From Elephas maximus indicus (taxonomy: Eukaryota > Chordata > Mammalia > Proboscidea > Elephantidae), in assembly GCF_024166365.1 (NCBI RefSeq), contig NC_064844.1, forward strand, positions 682,001 to 746,000: 64,000 nt of DNA, in the 5' to 3' direction. Position 1 is the first letter of the stretch; each line of letters starts with the position of its first letter. Of this stretch, positions 51,906 to 63,127 are shown piece by piece. A program made the position numbers and the translations under genes. The notes under the pieces were generated by a model, which saw nothing but the letters and a program-made list of their open reading frames with translations, made no database searches and had not been told where the DNA came from.

Positions 51906-54467
51906 GTAAGTCGGCCGGCGGGGCGGCGGGCGGGCGGCGGCGGGCGGCGGGCCGGGGCCGAGCGGAGCCGCGATGAATGGAGGCGGCGGGGCGGCCGCGT
52001 GTGCGGCGGCGGGGAGCCCGGGAGGGGAGCCCGGGAGGGCACGGCCGCCCCGGCCCCGCGGGCTGCGCGAAGTTGGGGGACTGCGGGAGGACCTCCGTAG
52101 GCTCTGAGGCGTGGAAGTTTCCAGAAACATGTAGTGCAGCAGCCCTGAAGCGTCCGCCCGCGTCACGTGGCCCTCGGCGGAGGCTCGGGATCGGGAGGGA
52201 CGGAGGGAGGGGCTGCGAGTCCCGCTTCTCCTGGCGGAAACTCGGCGGCTTTGTGGCTCTGCGGAGCGGCCGAGGGCGGCTTCGGGGCCGGGCCGCGGCG
52301 TCCCTCGTGGGGCGCGGCGTCCCTCGTGGGGCCGCAGCCTCGCGCGCCCGCTTCAGGGCCGGCGGGGTACCATGGGGGATGCCCTGCTTCTGCTCCCTTC
52401 CAGCAGCCGAGTGTGGGGTGGCGGGAGGGGGGAAGTGGTGTGGGGAGGAGGCCTCAGGCTGGGCCCGGCCCTGCTGCCCTCCCGCCGAGGCCGTGCTGCG
52501 GAGGGCCCGGGGGGCCTGAGGCGGGAGGCTGGGGGCCCGGGGGTCCGCAGACCTCAGCGCCGGGCGGGCCCTTTGGGCACCTCGCTCTTCGGCCCCGTGT
52601 GGGCTTGTCACTGCCGCCGTGACGGTGTTCGGGGTCTGGGGCGGGAGCTGGCGGCGAGCTGCCCCTGTGGAGCCTGAGGTGGCGGTGGAGGCATTTTGGC
52701 AGTCACTCGTGGAGTCACAGCTATGTCGGCTGATCCCTGCGACGTGCCATCTATGCCATCTAGTGAGTGGATCTTAGGGTCGCGGCGCCCCAGGAGAGGA
52801 GAGAGCGTCTGGGGTGTCTGTCCTTAGGCTCTTGCTCTTGGCTGGCTGCGGGATCGTGTATCCTGAGAGCGGGGCGCCGCTCTCAGTGGAAGAGTGTTTG
52901 GGGAGCCGGTGGACTTGGGGGACGGAGTGCCTGGCATTTCTGTCCTCCGACGGCTCGGGAGTAGGCAGGTCGCTGGGAGGACCCCGCCGGCTGAGGGCGG
53001 CAGCTGCCCGCTGTGAACACGGGTCTTCTCAACCTGCTTGTCCGCCCGGGGGCGCGGGGGACTCCTCGGGGACGGGAACCTTGGGAGGAGTCGCTTCATT
53101 CCTGTAAAAATACCACAGGTAGAGCTGCATAGAAAAGTAAAAGTTTGGTTTTCAGCCCCCCCCCCCCAAATTAGAAAATTTATCATGTGTAGAGTTTGGT
53201 ACTTTCTGGGCAGTGCTTTCAGGTCTCGATTTTTAAGATATTTCTGACCTAAAGTGGGGGAAAATTTACGCATTTCTTTGTGTAGTGTTCTGTTTTTTTA
53301 TGTTACGTGTTGAGTTTTAAGACTTTTTTTGGGTATGACAGGTATTTTGCTGTTTCAGAATTGTGTGTGATACCTGTTATAAAAAAATATGATGTCCCGT
53401 CAGTTTTAGTTGTCAATAATGGGCCAGAAGACTTCAGAAGAATAAAAATGTCTTGGAACTCTTAATATCTCGATGTTTACATTATGTCTGACTTAAATGA
53501 CTTCATATTTTAGACTAATAGTTGTTGTAATTGAAATTGCTGTTATTGTTGTTAAACGTTTTTTGAACTACTGTGAAAGAGCCTTAGAAATCACACCTTT
53601 CCCCCTGTCAAACTAGTTTGTCTAAATATAATGCCATCAAATTATCCACTGTCTCCTGATAATGGAAGGTTCCTAAGAGGGGAAGAAGTGGAAGTGGCCA
53701 TCCGCCCTGGTTGGTTGTAAATACCGTAAACCAGGGGTTCTTAACCTGGAGTTTTATGGATGATTTCGAAGTGTTCTGAATCCTCTAATTTTATACAAAA
53801 TTGTGAGGTTTTTTTTTTTTTTTAATTGGGCAAGAACTATAGTGTTCTCTGATTCTAAGGCATCTTGACCCAAAAAAGGCTATGGAGTTGAAGGGCATTA
53901 AGTTTGAAGAAAGCAAGCTAAGATGTTCTATAACACTGAGCAACCAAAATGTGCCTGAGTTCCAGCATGGTGGAGTAGAATTCTCTTAAAAGGGTAATGT
54001 TGCGAATAAACCAGTAGGTTTTAGCCAGTGCGTTTATTAGAGGCCAAGTAATGATGTCTTTGTTACGGTATGGTTTGTTTTCATTTGGAAAATACATAGT
54101 TGGTGAACTGAATACCTGGACGTTTTCTCAAATCTCACTTGGCCACAAAGTTTTCTTTTTCCTAAACCATGTATTCAAGGATTTTATATACTTGTAGTAT
54201 AATTTTAACCTTTAAATTTGTGTAGTCTTTAACACTGGAGAAGTTGAATGGGCCCTAATAGCAATTCTGCAATTGTGTAGTAGCTAAGTAATTTCAGCTT
54301 TTGTTGCTTTTAATTTCTCGGTAGTTTTATAGTAATTAAAGTCTGTATAAAATATTTGTAAGAACGTGGTTGAAGTAAAATAACTTTAGTAGAAAGTTTT
54401 TGATTGATCAAGTCAGAACTTCATGGGGTAGCGTCAATTTTTTTGTTTGTTTTTGTTTTTTTTCCAG
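51906..54467 (+). other. XPO1: XPO1 intron 1
   Basis: The intron runs from GTAAGT (51,906) to a long T-rich tract and CCAG (54,464-54,467). Its first part is still CpG island, with a G-run cluster at 51,919-51,956 and short tandem duplications at 52,012-52,038 and 52,294-52,332. A hAT-type MITE remnant lies near 53,732-53,895 (CAGGGGTTCTTAACCTGGAG). The C11 run at about 53,158-53,168 is low-complexity. Confidence 0.9.
53732..53895 (+). mobile_element. hAT-type MITE remnant in intron 1
   Basis: It starts CAGGGGTTCTTAACCTGGAG, a typical hAT-Charlie-type terminus, and nears its end with TTGACCCAAAAAAGG. The far terminal repeat has decayed. Confidence 0.55.
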
Positions 54468-54473
54468 TAATCT

Positions 54474-54599
54474 ATGCCAGCAATTATGACAATGTTAGCA
54501 GACCATGCAGCTCGTCAGCTGCTCGATTTCAGCCAAAAATTGGATATCAACCTTTTAGACAATGTGGTGAATTGCTTATACCATGGAGAAGGAGCCCAG
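54474..54599 (+). CDS. XPO1: XPO1 (exportin-1/CRM1), coding exon 1
   Basis: The exon is 54,468-54,599, between a T-rich tract ending CCAG and GTAAAG. Its first six bases are UTR; the ATG is 54,474-54,476. Forty-two codons begin MPAIMTMLADHAARQLLDFS and end LYHGEGAQ, in phase 0. This agrees with the human exportin-1 N-terminus as I remember it. The first three exon bases are an in-frame TAA, which excludes an N-terminal extension. The start context is weak (T at -3, C at +4); further in-frame ATGs are codons 5 and 7. XPO1 is the Ran-GTP-dependent nuclear export receptor for leucine-rich export signals (about 1,071 residues, HEAT-repeat ring). The protein acts at nuclear pores. Confidence 0.98.
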
Positions 54600-57289
54600 G
54601 TAAAGTAGCTGACCAAAACTTTATAACATTACTCCAATGTCAGAGTGTTGCTGGATTTAGAATAAAATTTAAATTATCTTTTTAAAGGGTATTCCATAGT
54701 TTGTTAATCTTGGCATTATGTATTAACTGTAATGAGAGTTGGTCTGGAGGAAGAAAGGGCACAAAGTTTTGACACGGTTGGAGTGGGATACTTGGGGTAT
54801 TGTGCTTATTCTCCCTTTAATTTCAAACACTTTTATATAGCATTTGGTAAAAGTTGAACCCAATACATTAAATGCTTTGTGGACTTTAAAGGTTATGTAC
54901 AACTTTATATATAACTTAAGATATGTTTGGAGATGATATTCAATTTTTGGAACATTTTAAGTTACAGAAATGCTTCACTTATAAACTTGTGAAAAAATCC
55001 AACATTACTGAGCATCCTGTGCCACTTGAATTTTAGCACTTGTAAAAGTAGTATTGTTAATGTAGAGAATTGCCTCAAACATAAGCCATGTTTTTGTGAG
55101 TTTAAGTTTGGGTTTTTTTACACCTGATTAAAAGATAGATGAAACAGATGTCTGTAAAAATTTTAGTTAGTCGTATATGTCACAGGAAATTGGACAATCC
55201 TTAAATCTTCACTTTGAGGAACTAAATACGTAGAAAACTTGGATGAGCAAATCTTTTCAGGTGATGGGACAAATATAGGAGTGCAGTTTTGTTGCCAAAA
55301 CATTACATCCCTGGTTAGGTAATGTTCAGCTAGTACATACAACATTATATTGTCAAAATATTTTTTTATATTTGCTAGTTTAAAAAACCTGAGTGCTGTC
55401 ATATTTTTAGAACCTGAAAGGTGGATGAGGTAGGTACCTTTTATAGATAGGCCAAGATGTGATGTATCATGTGTATAAATATTAACATTCTTCTGTGAAA
55501 TCCAGCAATACTGATTTCTCTATAATAAAGACAAAATTAAGAAGGAAACAGGGCCATAGAAGTTGTAAGAGTAGGAGAAATAGTCTGCGACTGTTCTGTA
55601 AAAGCTTGTTAGTCCAAGCTTATCGTCCTAGCGACTTTTTGTCGGCATGTACTTGTGTCCAGAAGCATTCCTGAAAAAATTTTTCCGTGAGTATTTATTA
55701 CTCATGTAATATGGTTGTTTCCTCATGCTGCGCATGGAACACGGGGCTTTAAGCTTCGTCCGTTTTTATCCTAACACAGATGCAGCTGCTTTTGGAAGAA
55801 AGTATCAAAGTAAGGTTGAAATGCACGAAGTAAGGCTGGGCTCAACTTTGAGTATGTTATCAGAAACACAGGTCTGTAGCCATCAGGAAAGGTGGATATT
55901 GAATTTTTCTCATCATTCAGCTACTACTACTGATGAATCTTTGTTTTTAACCTAGTTCGCAGTAGTTAATAAGCCGACATAAACCAGTGTTCTTCTAGGC
56001 TTGTAACTGAGAAGTAGCAGTACTTCTTGTCACGAAGAATAGGCTGTAGTAATAGTGCTTTTATTAACGTCTCACAGTATAAAGATTTTATGATTTGTTT
56101 TAAAGTTGACTTAGAAAAGCGTTTCTAAATATTTTCTGTTTATAAAGGCAATAGGTTAACTTTCCCAAAAGGAAGAATTTTTTGTGAGTTACATGATCAG
56201 TAGACTGATGTTTGTTGTAGATGAAGCTGAGACTTACAGGCGAAGTGGGTTAAGAGACCCTCCTGATCTCTAAAAGTCATGTTTTCAAACTCCTAGTTCA
56301 GTCAACATTTTATATAGCACCTCCTTGGGGGCCTTATTTCAAATGATACAGGGTAGAGAGCTACAGTGGAAAATAGTTATTAGTGTTAAGTATCTTAACT
56401 CCATTCCGTTAAGATCTCCTGTACTAGCTCGAGTCCCAGTTACATTGCAAGAGGTTGGGGGATTAGTGGTGGAGTTTTTAAGTACCGGGTATGCAGAAAC
56501 AATATATAATGAAAATTTAGTTTTTGTGATATAAATTTGTTCAAAATGGTTATTAGATTTGGTTTTTTGCTAATCTCATTAAATGTTATGATGAATTTAT
56601 GCAAATTAAACTTTTAGATTAATTGTGGGTAGCCTAACTTTTTCAAAAGGAATACTTTGGAGGGAAAGACGTCATTTACAAGGGTAGTTTTTAATCTATA
56701 GAAAGAACTTTTGCCTAGATGGGTAGGATAGGATATTTAGCATTGCAGCATTGGGACTACCTTCTGTTATTATAAGCGTTTTTCTATTTTTAGCCAAGTA
56801 GACAGCCAGGAAAAAAAAATCTGAGTATGGCAAAGAGTTGGATGTTTTTTCCAATATTGTGTTCTGTTAAGTATCTTGAACTCTTTAATCTGTTGCTTAG
56901 CAACTAAAATGCTTTCACCATTCAGTTAGTAGCACAGGGAGATGCCAGATTTTCTCCCTCTAGTTTTCTTTTGTGTTCCTTTTTTTTTAACCCCTCCTGG
57001 GCTTTTAAATTGATAAGAGCATTAGTAAGGCTGGTGAGATAAGGACAAAATAAAGAAGACATTAGGATGCAAGTATTAGAAGTAACTTGAAGTAAGGTAA
57101 AATTACGACTAACCAGGAATGACCATGATTTATGCAAAGATTGAAATGAGTGATGAAATAATGTGGGATATACTTGGTGGAAAGTATTCCCTTATAGACA
57201 CAATTCCCATCATTTCAGAAGACTTGGCAGTGTGATATCTTGACCAGATAACTTCACTAGGCACGAATCTCTGATACGCCTCAAACCAG

Positions 57290-57425
57290 TCGAGCTGCTT
57301 TCAGCCACAGCTGCGCCATGTTGTGTCGTGGGTGACTGTTCTGAAGTAGATCACCAGGCCTTTCTTCCGAGGCACCCTCTCAGCGGCCAAGCACAGTAAC
57401 CATTTGTACCACCAGGAGAGTCCGA
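57290..57425 (-). mobile_element. Diverged AfroSINE/RTE-like fragment
   Basis: TTCTGAAGTAGATCACCAGG, CCTTTCTTCCGAGGC and CATTTGTACCACCAGGAG match the complement of the variant SINE middle and head. Confidence 0.6.
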
Positions 57426-57686
57426 TATGCTTTTTCTTTTTAGTATTTGTTAACTGTCCTATGTGCAAGCCTGTATCTAGTTTGCTATGGATAGCTAATT
57501 AGATATCCTCCGGAAGAGTTACCAAACATCTAAAATGTGCTTTGGCCCTAGAATACACCACTATTCTTTTTTCTGCCTTTTGTCGTTTTTTGTATGATTC
57601 ATTTATGCTTATTTAAAGGTATTATCCTTTTAATAAAATTAATTGCAAGATGTATATAGTGGTAGTTAAAGATCTTAACACCCTGC

Positions 57687-57745
57687 AATACCACCAGGGT
57701 AGGATCACAGTGGTTCTGGTGGTATTTTCAGAGTAGAGAACCACT
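57687..57745. repeat. Two overlapping short inverted repeats in XPO1 intron 2
   Basis: AATACCACCAG (57,687-57,697) pairs with CTGGTGGTATT (57,716-57,726), and AGTGGTTCT (57,709-57,717) pairs with AGAACCACT (57,737-57,745). This is probably a decayed hAT-type palindromic MITE end. Confidence 0.7.
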
Positions 57746-58605
57746 ACATAACTTAAAGTAATAAGATCATAATGCAATAAACAGTATGTATTGCTGGTTT
57801 GATTAGAGGATAGTCATGAGCTTGATATTGTATTTGCTACCTACGGGGGAAAATGTTAAGATCAAAGCCAAAATGGGTATATGATTTTTTTTTTTAGTTG
57901 GAATAAAGACCTGAGCTAAAGAAGATTATGAGGTGTCTGTCAGAGATGGCTGAAATAAGAATGCCTTTTTTTCTTTCTTTCTTTTTGATGCATGCTTGTT
58001 TATAACCCATAAAATTAAACTATTGATCCTGTAAATTAGAGTCTAAGAGAAGGGTAATCGACAAATTTAAAAACCGTCAAACTTTGGTGCTTACAACTTG
58101 TGATAGAAATAGGTAAAAGAATACAGAAGGAAGGGTGCAGTTAAGCTTACATCATCAAGAGAATTTAAAAGCCTTTGGTAGAAATGGGGCGATCATATCA
58201 TGAAAAACTGTAGGGTAAAATAAAACTAGATACATACGTCAGTATGGCTAGGTCTCAAAAATTATGTGAAATGAAAAAAACAGATTGCAGAACAACTTCT
58301 ATAGTTCACTATATAAAATTTCATGGTCACAAAACTATTGTGTATGAAATTCATACATATGCTATGCAGATAGTGACAGGAAAAGACATTAAATTCATGA
58401 AGGTGATTCTCTTTAAAGAATAAAGGAAGGAAGTGGCACTGGAAAGAAACAGAAGCAACTTCCATAAGTTTTAGGTCTTTTCGTGTTAAAAAAAAAAAAA
58501 CTGACACAAGTACAGCAAAATGTTAATTCTAGATGATGTGTACATAGGTGTGATCTTTTTGTATCTGCATTAAAAAATTGAAAGCAAAAGGAATAATTTT
58601 CATAT

Positions 58606-58669
58606 AAAAACCCAGTGCCGTCGAGTCGATTCCGACTCATAGCGACCCTGTAGGAGTAGAACTGCCCCA
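58606..58669 (-). mobile_element. AfroSINE 3' fragment
   Basis: CCAGTGCCGTCGAGTCGATT and CGACTCATAGCGACCC form the complement of the 3' end. It is well conserved but has no head. Confidence 0.9.
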
Positions 58670-58773
58670 CAATAAGCTAGGGTTTGTTAATATATGAAAT
58701 TAGTGGAATTGTGGAAGATGAATGTTCACAGCAAATTGTAAGAGACCTTTTTTAAAAGGTCTAAGGATCTTGG

Positions 58774-58941
58774 GGAAACCCGGGCAGCGCAGTGGTTAAG
58801 TGCTACGGCTGCTAACCAAAAGGTTGGCAGTTCAGATCCACCAGGCGCTCCTTGGAAACTATGGGGCAGTTCTCCTTTGTCCTGTAGGGTCATTATTAGC
58901 CGGAATCGACTTGACGGCAATGGGTTTGGTTTCTTTTTGGT
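58774..58941 (+). mobile_element. AfroSINE, short form, in XPO1 intron 2
   Basis: The head GGAAACCCGGGCAGCGCAGT is followed by the GGTTTGG tail. The target duplication is TAAGGATCTTGG (58,762-58,773) versus TAAGGGTCTTGG (58,942-58,953), one mismatch in 12. It lies in sense orientation to XPO1. Confidence 0.94.
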
Positions 58942-59419
58942 TAAGGGTCTTGGAGTTTTGTATGTATCTACAGGTATTTGAAATGTGTAGCCTTACTTAG
59001 GTGTAGTTTTTCATCAGTTTTCCCAGAAAATGTATTTTTGTAGATTATTTAGGAATATCTTGGTGACTCTTGTTGTCTGAGTAGATTTGAATATATGTTG
59101 GTTTTGATGGTGAGTGCTGAGAACTCATTTCAGAGTAGGTTTTTTTTTTATTAGCATTGATAGAACTTAAGTTCAGTTTTGATCATATCAGATAAACCAG
59201 ATTGCAAACAAAGCTTTTGTTTTTCTAAGGAATAAAACAGTCCCATTTTTAATTGAAATTTGAGTGATGTTTAACATTTTTTTAATTTCTGTAAAACCTA
59301 ATCATTTCTTGAGTGTTGCCAAAAGTCGATAGAAGACCTGTCACAGGATTTTTGTCATTTTAATGAATGATTCAAAAGAACAAGTGAGCTTAAAATTTTT
59401 CTTGTGTAATATTTTTTAG

Positions 59420-59521
59420 CAAAGAATGGCTCAGGAAGTACTGACACATTTAAAGGAGCATCCTGATGCGTGGACAAGGGTTGACACAATTTTGGAATTT
59501 TCACAGAATATGAACACGAAA
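59420..59521 (+). CDS. XPO1: XPO1 coding exon 2
   Basis: Thirty-four codons, phase 0 at both ends, between TTTTTTTAG and GTAAGC. It encodes QRMAQEVLTHLKEHPDAWTR and continues through VDTILEFSQNMNTK. This is the first half of the importin-beta N-terminal (IBN_N/CRIME) domain that binds Ran-GTP. The residues agree with human XPO1 43-76 as I remember it. Confidence 0.98.
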
Positions 59522-62500
59522 GTAAGCAAGTGGTGGTTTTAAAATCCATTATTTCTTCTTTTCTTCCAGTCATAAACTTTGAGGAAGGTATCTCGTTTTC
59601 AGTATTAGCATTTGTTATTTAAAATCATTTTAATATTGTTAGCTTATTTCAAAATTTAGTGTTTAGACGTAGAATTAATTCTTGCAAATAGTCCTAAGAA
59701 TTATGAAAGAAGTTTTGTAATTGGGACTAATATGCAAGTATGCAAGGTGGCTTTTTTTTTTTGTTGTTTGTTTTTTGCTTTTTTTCCCTCTTTTTAAGAA
59801 TATGTATACAGGTTTAAGTCGCATAAATTCTGAATGTTATTCAGACATGAAACATCAGAGGAATTATTTTGGGCAAGTAATCAATATAATACAGGCTAGG
59901 CACCTCCAACACCAAGTTGTGTGGACAGCTTAAAACCCTATTCCATTGTACCAATGCTTTAATGGGACGGCACTCAGTTTTTATTTGCAATTGAAAAATG
60001 TTATAATTTGGGTCCTTTTTTAAGTTTGAACAGAAGGGTTGATCAAAATGTGTTTTGACTGTTTTAGGCTTGATGATTCACGCTTCTCTTTAAACTGCCT
60101 TAAAGTTATAAAATACCGTGCATGGCCTTCTGTTGGGTACACACGAGGTTTCCTCTTGATGTGCACGTGTTAAAACAGAAAATAGCCATGTTCACATCTG
60201 TTTCTGAAATCAGACTGTGTTAATTAACAGTTTAAAAATATTAATTAGTTTTGACATTTTGTAAATTTTAGAGCAAAAATACACAGACCAGAACTTCCTC
60301 AAAGTGCTAACCATAAGTAACATAACAGTGTTTGCCTGTTTGCTTGCCTGGTAAATTTTGCTTTTTATACTGACAGACATTACTAATGTGTAAGTTGATT
60401 TATCAACAGTATTTTTAAAAACTCAAATTTGTCTTGTGAAAAATGAGATGATTAGAGGAACAGAAAGAAAGCAACAGGTAAAGAATTCTTCAATTTCCAT
60501 AAATTACGAGTGATTTGGTGCCGACTTTATGCACTATGACATTTGGCTTTTATGCAGTCATTTTTTTTTCTTTAAAGATGTTAACACTACCTGATATTAA
60601 TCATAATGTTCCATTATGTTGATTGCTTGTAATAGGAAGAAAAGGGGTGTCTTCCTGTGCAACTGACACAGCTAGGCTTTGACGGCAGGCCTCCACAAGG
60701 TCTACCCTTTTGATTCCCTTTAACTGAATTCTGTTCATCAATTGTTTTTGTTTCATGGGTGGTGGGAGGGGAAAGGGGCATTCAATGCATAAAATAAGTA
60801 TTTCTTGAGGGCTCAGTAGAAATTTCTACCATAGGGATCATTTCATGCCTTTTTTCCTTTCTGTTTAGTCTTTGCTGTTATCTGCCCCTCATCTTCGTAA
60901 CTCAGCACTGGATTTCTCAAGTCCTGAGATCATAAAGCAGAAATGCAGCGATTTAGAATGATGCTGGGTTATTTGTGGATATTTCCAAAATTGTCATTTA
61001 TCATTGGCTTTCAAGATTTGGCTATCACTTCAGGTGTTTGAATTAAAATACTTAACCTCTTCAAAGAATGTGAATTTTCTTTTTTTCCTTCCCATATGCA
61101 TATTCCTATTATCTAGGTGAGTGGGTGGGTTTTAGGATATATGGTGATGTACATATTCTTTGACCTAATTTGTGAAAAGCTTTTATTGGGCTCCCTGCCT
61201 CAGCCCGCTTGGCAGACAGATTTGAAATACGAATTATATTTCAGCAAGCTTTGGCTACCTTTTTACAGTTGGAGATAAAGGACTAGAGATTAGTAAATTA
61301 GGTGATTTAGGTAACAAAGTATCAAACAGTAAGGAAGAAATAAGTGAATGTGATGATACGAAGGGGAATACCCTTCTGTTAAAAAAATGAAATGAAAATT
61401 TTTGGTTTCAGAGGTGAGGTTCTTTACCTTTAAAGCTATTTTTATTACGTTCTACTGGTATATTTTGTATAGTGGTTTTGGTTCTTGGTGGTTTTGTTTT
61501 TCAAGATTTTTTTAATTCATTGGGAATTAGCGAAAGGGTGTGTTCCATGTAGCAAAAAGTACGTTGCTTTGACTTAAACTTTTTGACAGTCTGGTTTTAT
61601 GTCTATTAAATTAATTTTTAAAAAAAATTTAGAGTAGTTTTTTTTTTTTTAAGTTAAAATTTCAGTGAGTCAGAAACTTTTGTCCTTTTTGCTTATTTAT
61701 ATTTTTTGAGAGACCTAAAGCTACAGAGACAGGTATTCTTAAAAATGAAGAGGCTAGAAGCTCCACTATTTACTGCTGATTATGAAAAATTAAAGGCATC
61801 AAATTTATAATTTTGGAATTTTGCCTTGGACTTGTTTTTATTTTGGAAGGCTTTTTAAGGAATGTTCTGCAAATGCAGGATTTGAGTTGAAATGGCAAAA
61901 TTTTCCTAAAAAGTACAAAATGTTAAAAATGAAAGAAAACAGCAAAAACATTGACTGAGCACAATGTGGTTTGGGACAGTCTGTATTGTGCTTTGAGTAA
62001 AACGAGCATTCCCATGATCCCTCTGGTTGAAATACTAGCGCTCCTATTTGATCGTGTCATGACTAACCGTTTTAAAGATGAACTCTTCTTCTCAGCCAAA
62101 ACGTGCAATCTGACATTGTCTCTACATGAATGAGTTTACCTTTCAGGTATTGTAGTGGATTCTTCCCTAATTGTCCAACTTGAAAAGAACCACAATATCT
62201 TTGTCCCTTTTCTTCCTCCTGCCTATCCACACTAACTGGTCATGGTAATATTCTTTGGGTAATAACTGCTGGAGCGTTAAAGACTTTTAGAACCACTGTT
62301 GACTACTTAGAGTGAGTAAGCAGCAGGAGGGACAGAATGGCTTGTAGAGTGGTATCTCTATTTTTTAACTTTTCTACATTTTTAGTTATGACTTATATTT
62401 AGGAAGGAATACCTGAAAGATAGACACAGATTGCAACATGCGTTTGTGCGTTGTTTTGACTGTGCACAAAAGTTTATCTTTAAATTAGTAGAAATAGCAA

Positions 62501-63054
62501 CTATAAGGGTGGGGTTAAAATGTAAAGTAAACCCGTGCTTTGTCTTGCTGATCCTTAAGTAACACACCAGTGATGCTTGTAAACACTTCCTATAGAAAAT
62601 CTGTGACAATACTTTAATACTTGACAACTCTTAGAGGATGGTAGGAAGCTTGACAGTATCCAAGCTGCTAAATTCTTAGGAGCCTGGTCGTGTTAAAGCA
62701 CATGAGCCTATAAGCAGTCATTTATGCTGTGAATTCATATCTGGCTGCTACTTTTTCTTCTACAGATAAGCCCATTTGGCTGCTCAAGGGCTTTTTATTT
62801 GTTTTTTCCTCCTGGTGTGAGCATGTATAAACAGCAGGACGTTATCTAGGGTAGTAAACAGTGAAATGAGGAAAATGCATGAAAACTCAGTATATGGGTG
62901 AATAGATTCTTGTTTCATCTATGTAATTAAACTTGGTAGCATAATGTTTTTGAAGCTTTAGATGTATACATGTGAATGTCTGTCCGTCTGTGAACCCTGA
63001 AGTTTGCCCGTCCTGCAGCAGTGTGTTCACATGCCTCTGCTCTCCGGTTTTCAG
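59522..63054 (+). other. XPO1: XPO1 intron 3
   Basis: About 3.5 kb from GTAAGC to CGGTTTTCAG. I could assign no AfroSINE or LINE. It is T-rich, with homopolymer runs at about 59,753-59,762 and 61,638-61,650. Two overlapping antisense/sense frames near 61,923-62,133 are chance. Confidence 0.95.
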
Positions 63055-63127
63055 TATTACGGACTGCAGATCCTGGAGAACGTGATAAAAACACGCTGGA
63101 AGATACTCCCCAGGAACCAGTGTGAAG
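63055..63127 (+). CDS. XPO1: XPO1 coding exon 3 (gene continues beyond the window)
   Basis: Seventy-three bases encode YYGLQILENVIKTRWKILPR then NQCE plus the first base of a Gly codon, so the exon ends in phase 1. The acceptor is TTTTCAG and the donor GTAGGA. This is the second half of the IBN_N domain (human residues 77-100). The window therefore holds about 9 percent of the protein. I see no further XPO1 exon between 63,128 and 64,000. Confidence 0.98.

Larger units (their letters stand above)
50440..53060. promoter_or_regulatory. XPO1: XPO1 CpG island
   Basis: About 2.6 kb is strongly GC- and CpG-rich, in sharp contrast to both flanks. It covers the upstream promoter, first exon and the first kilobase of intron 1. 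This is the expected setting for a constitutively expressed gene such as XPO1. Long open frames on both strands (up to 380 codons, minus, 50,542-51,684) follow from lack of A/T-rich stops. Edges are estimated by eye. A bidirectional antisense transcript is possible but not shown. Confidence 0.93.
54600..59419 (+). other. XPO1: XPO1 intron 2
   Basis: About 4.8 kb from GTAAAG to TTTTTTAG. It contains a diverged AfroSINE (57,290-57,425), an AfroSINE 3' fragment (58,606-58,669), a full AfroSINE (58,774-58,941) and a short inverted-repeat patch at 57,687-57,745. Other open frames have no support. Confidence 0.95.

Noticed and set aside
51754-52611. 285-codon minus-strand frame in intron 1 of XPO1
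   Set aside because: It has the same CpG-island cause and shows no domain or splice support.
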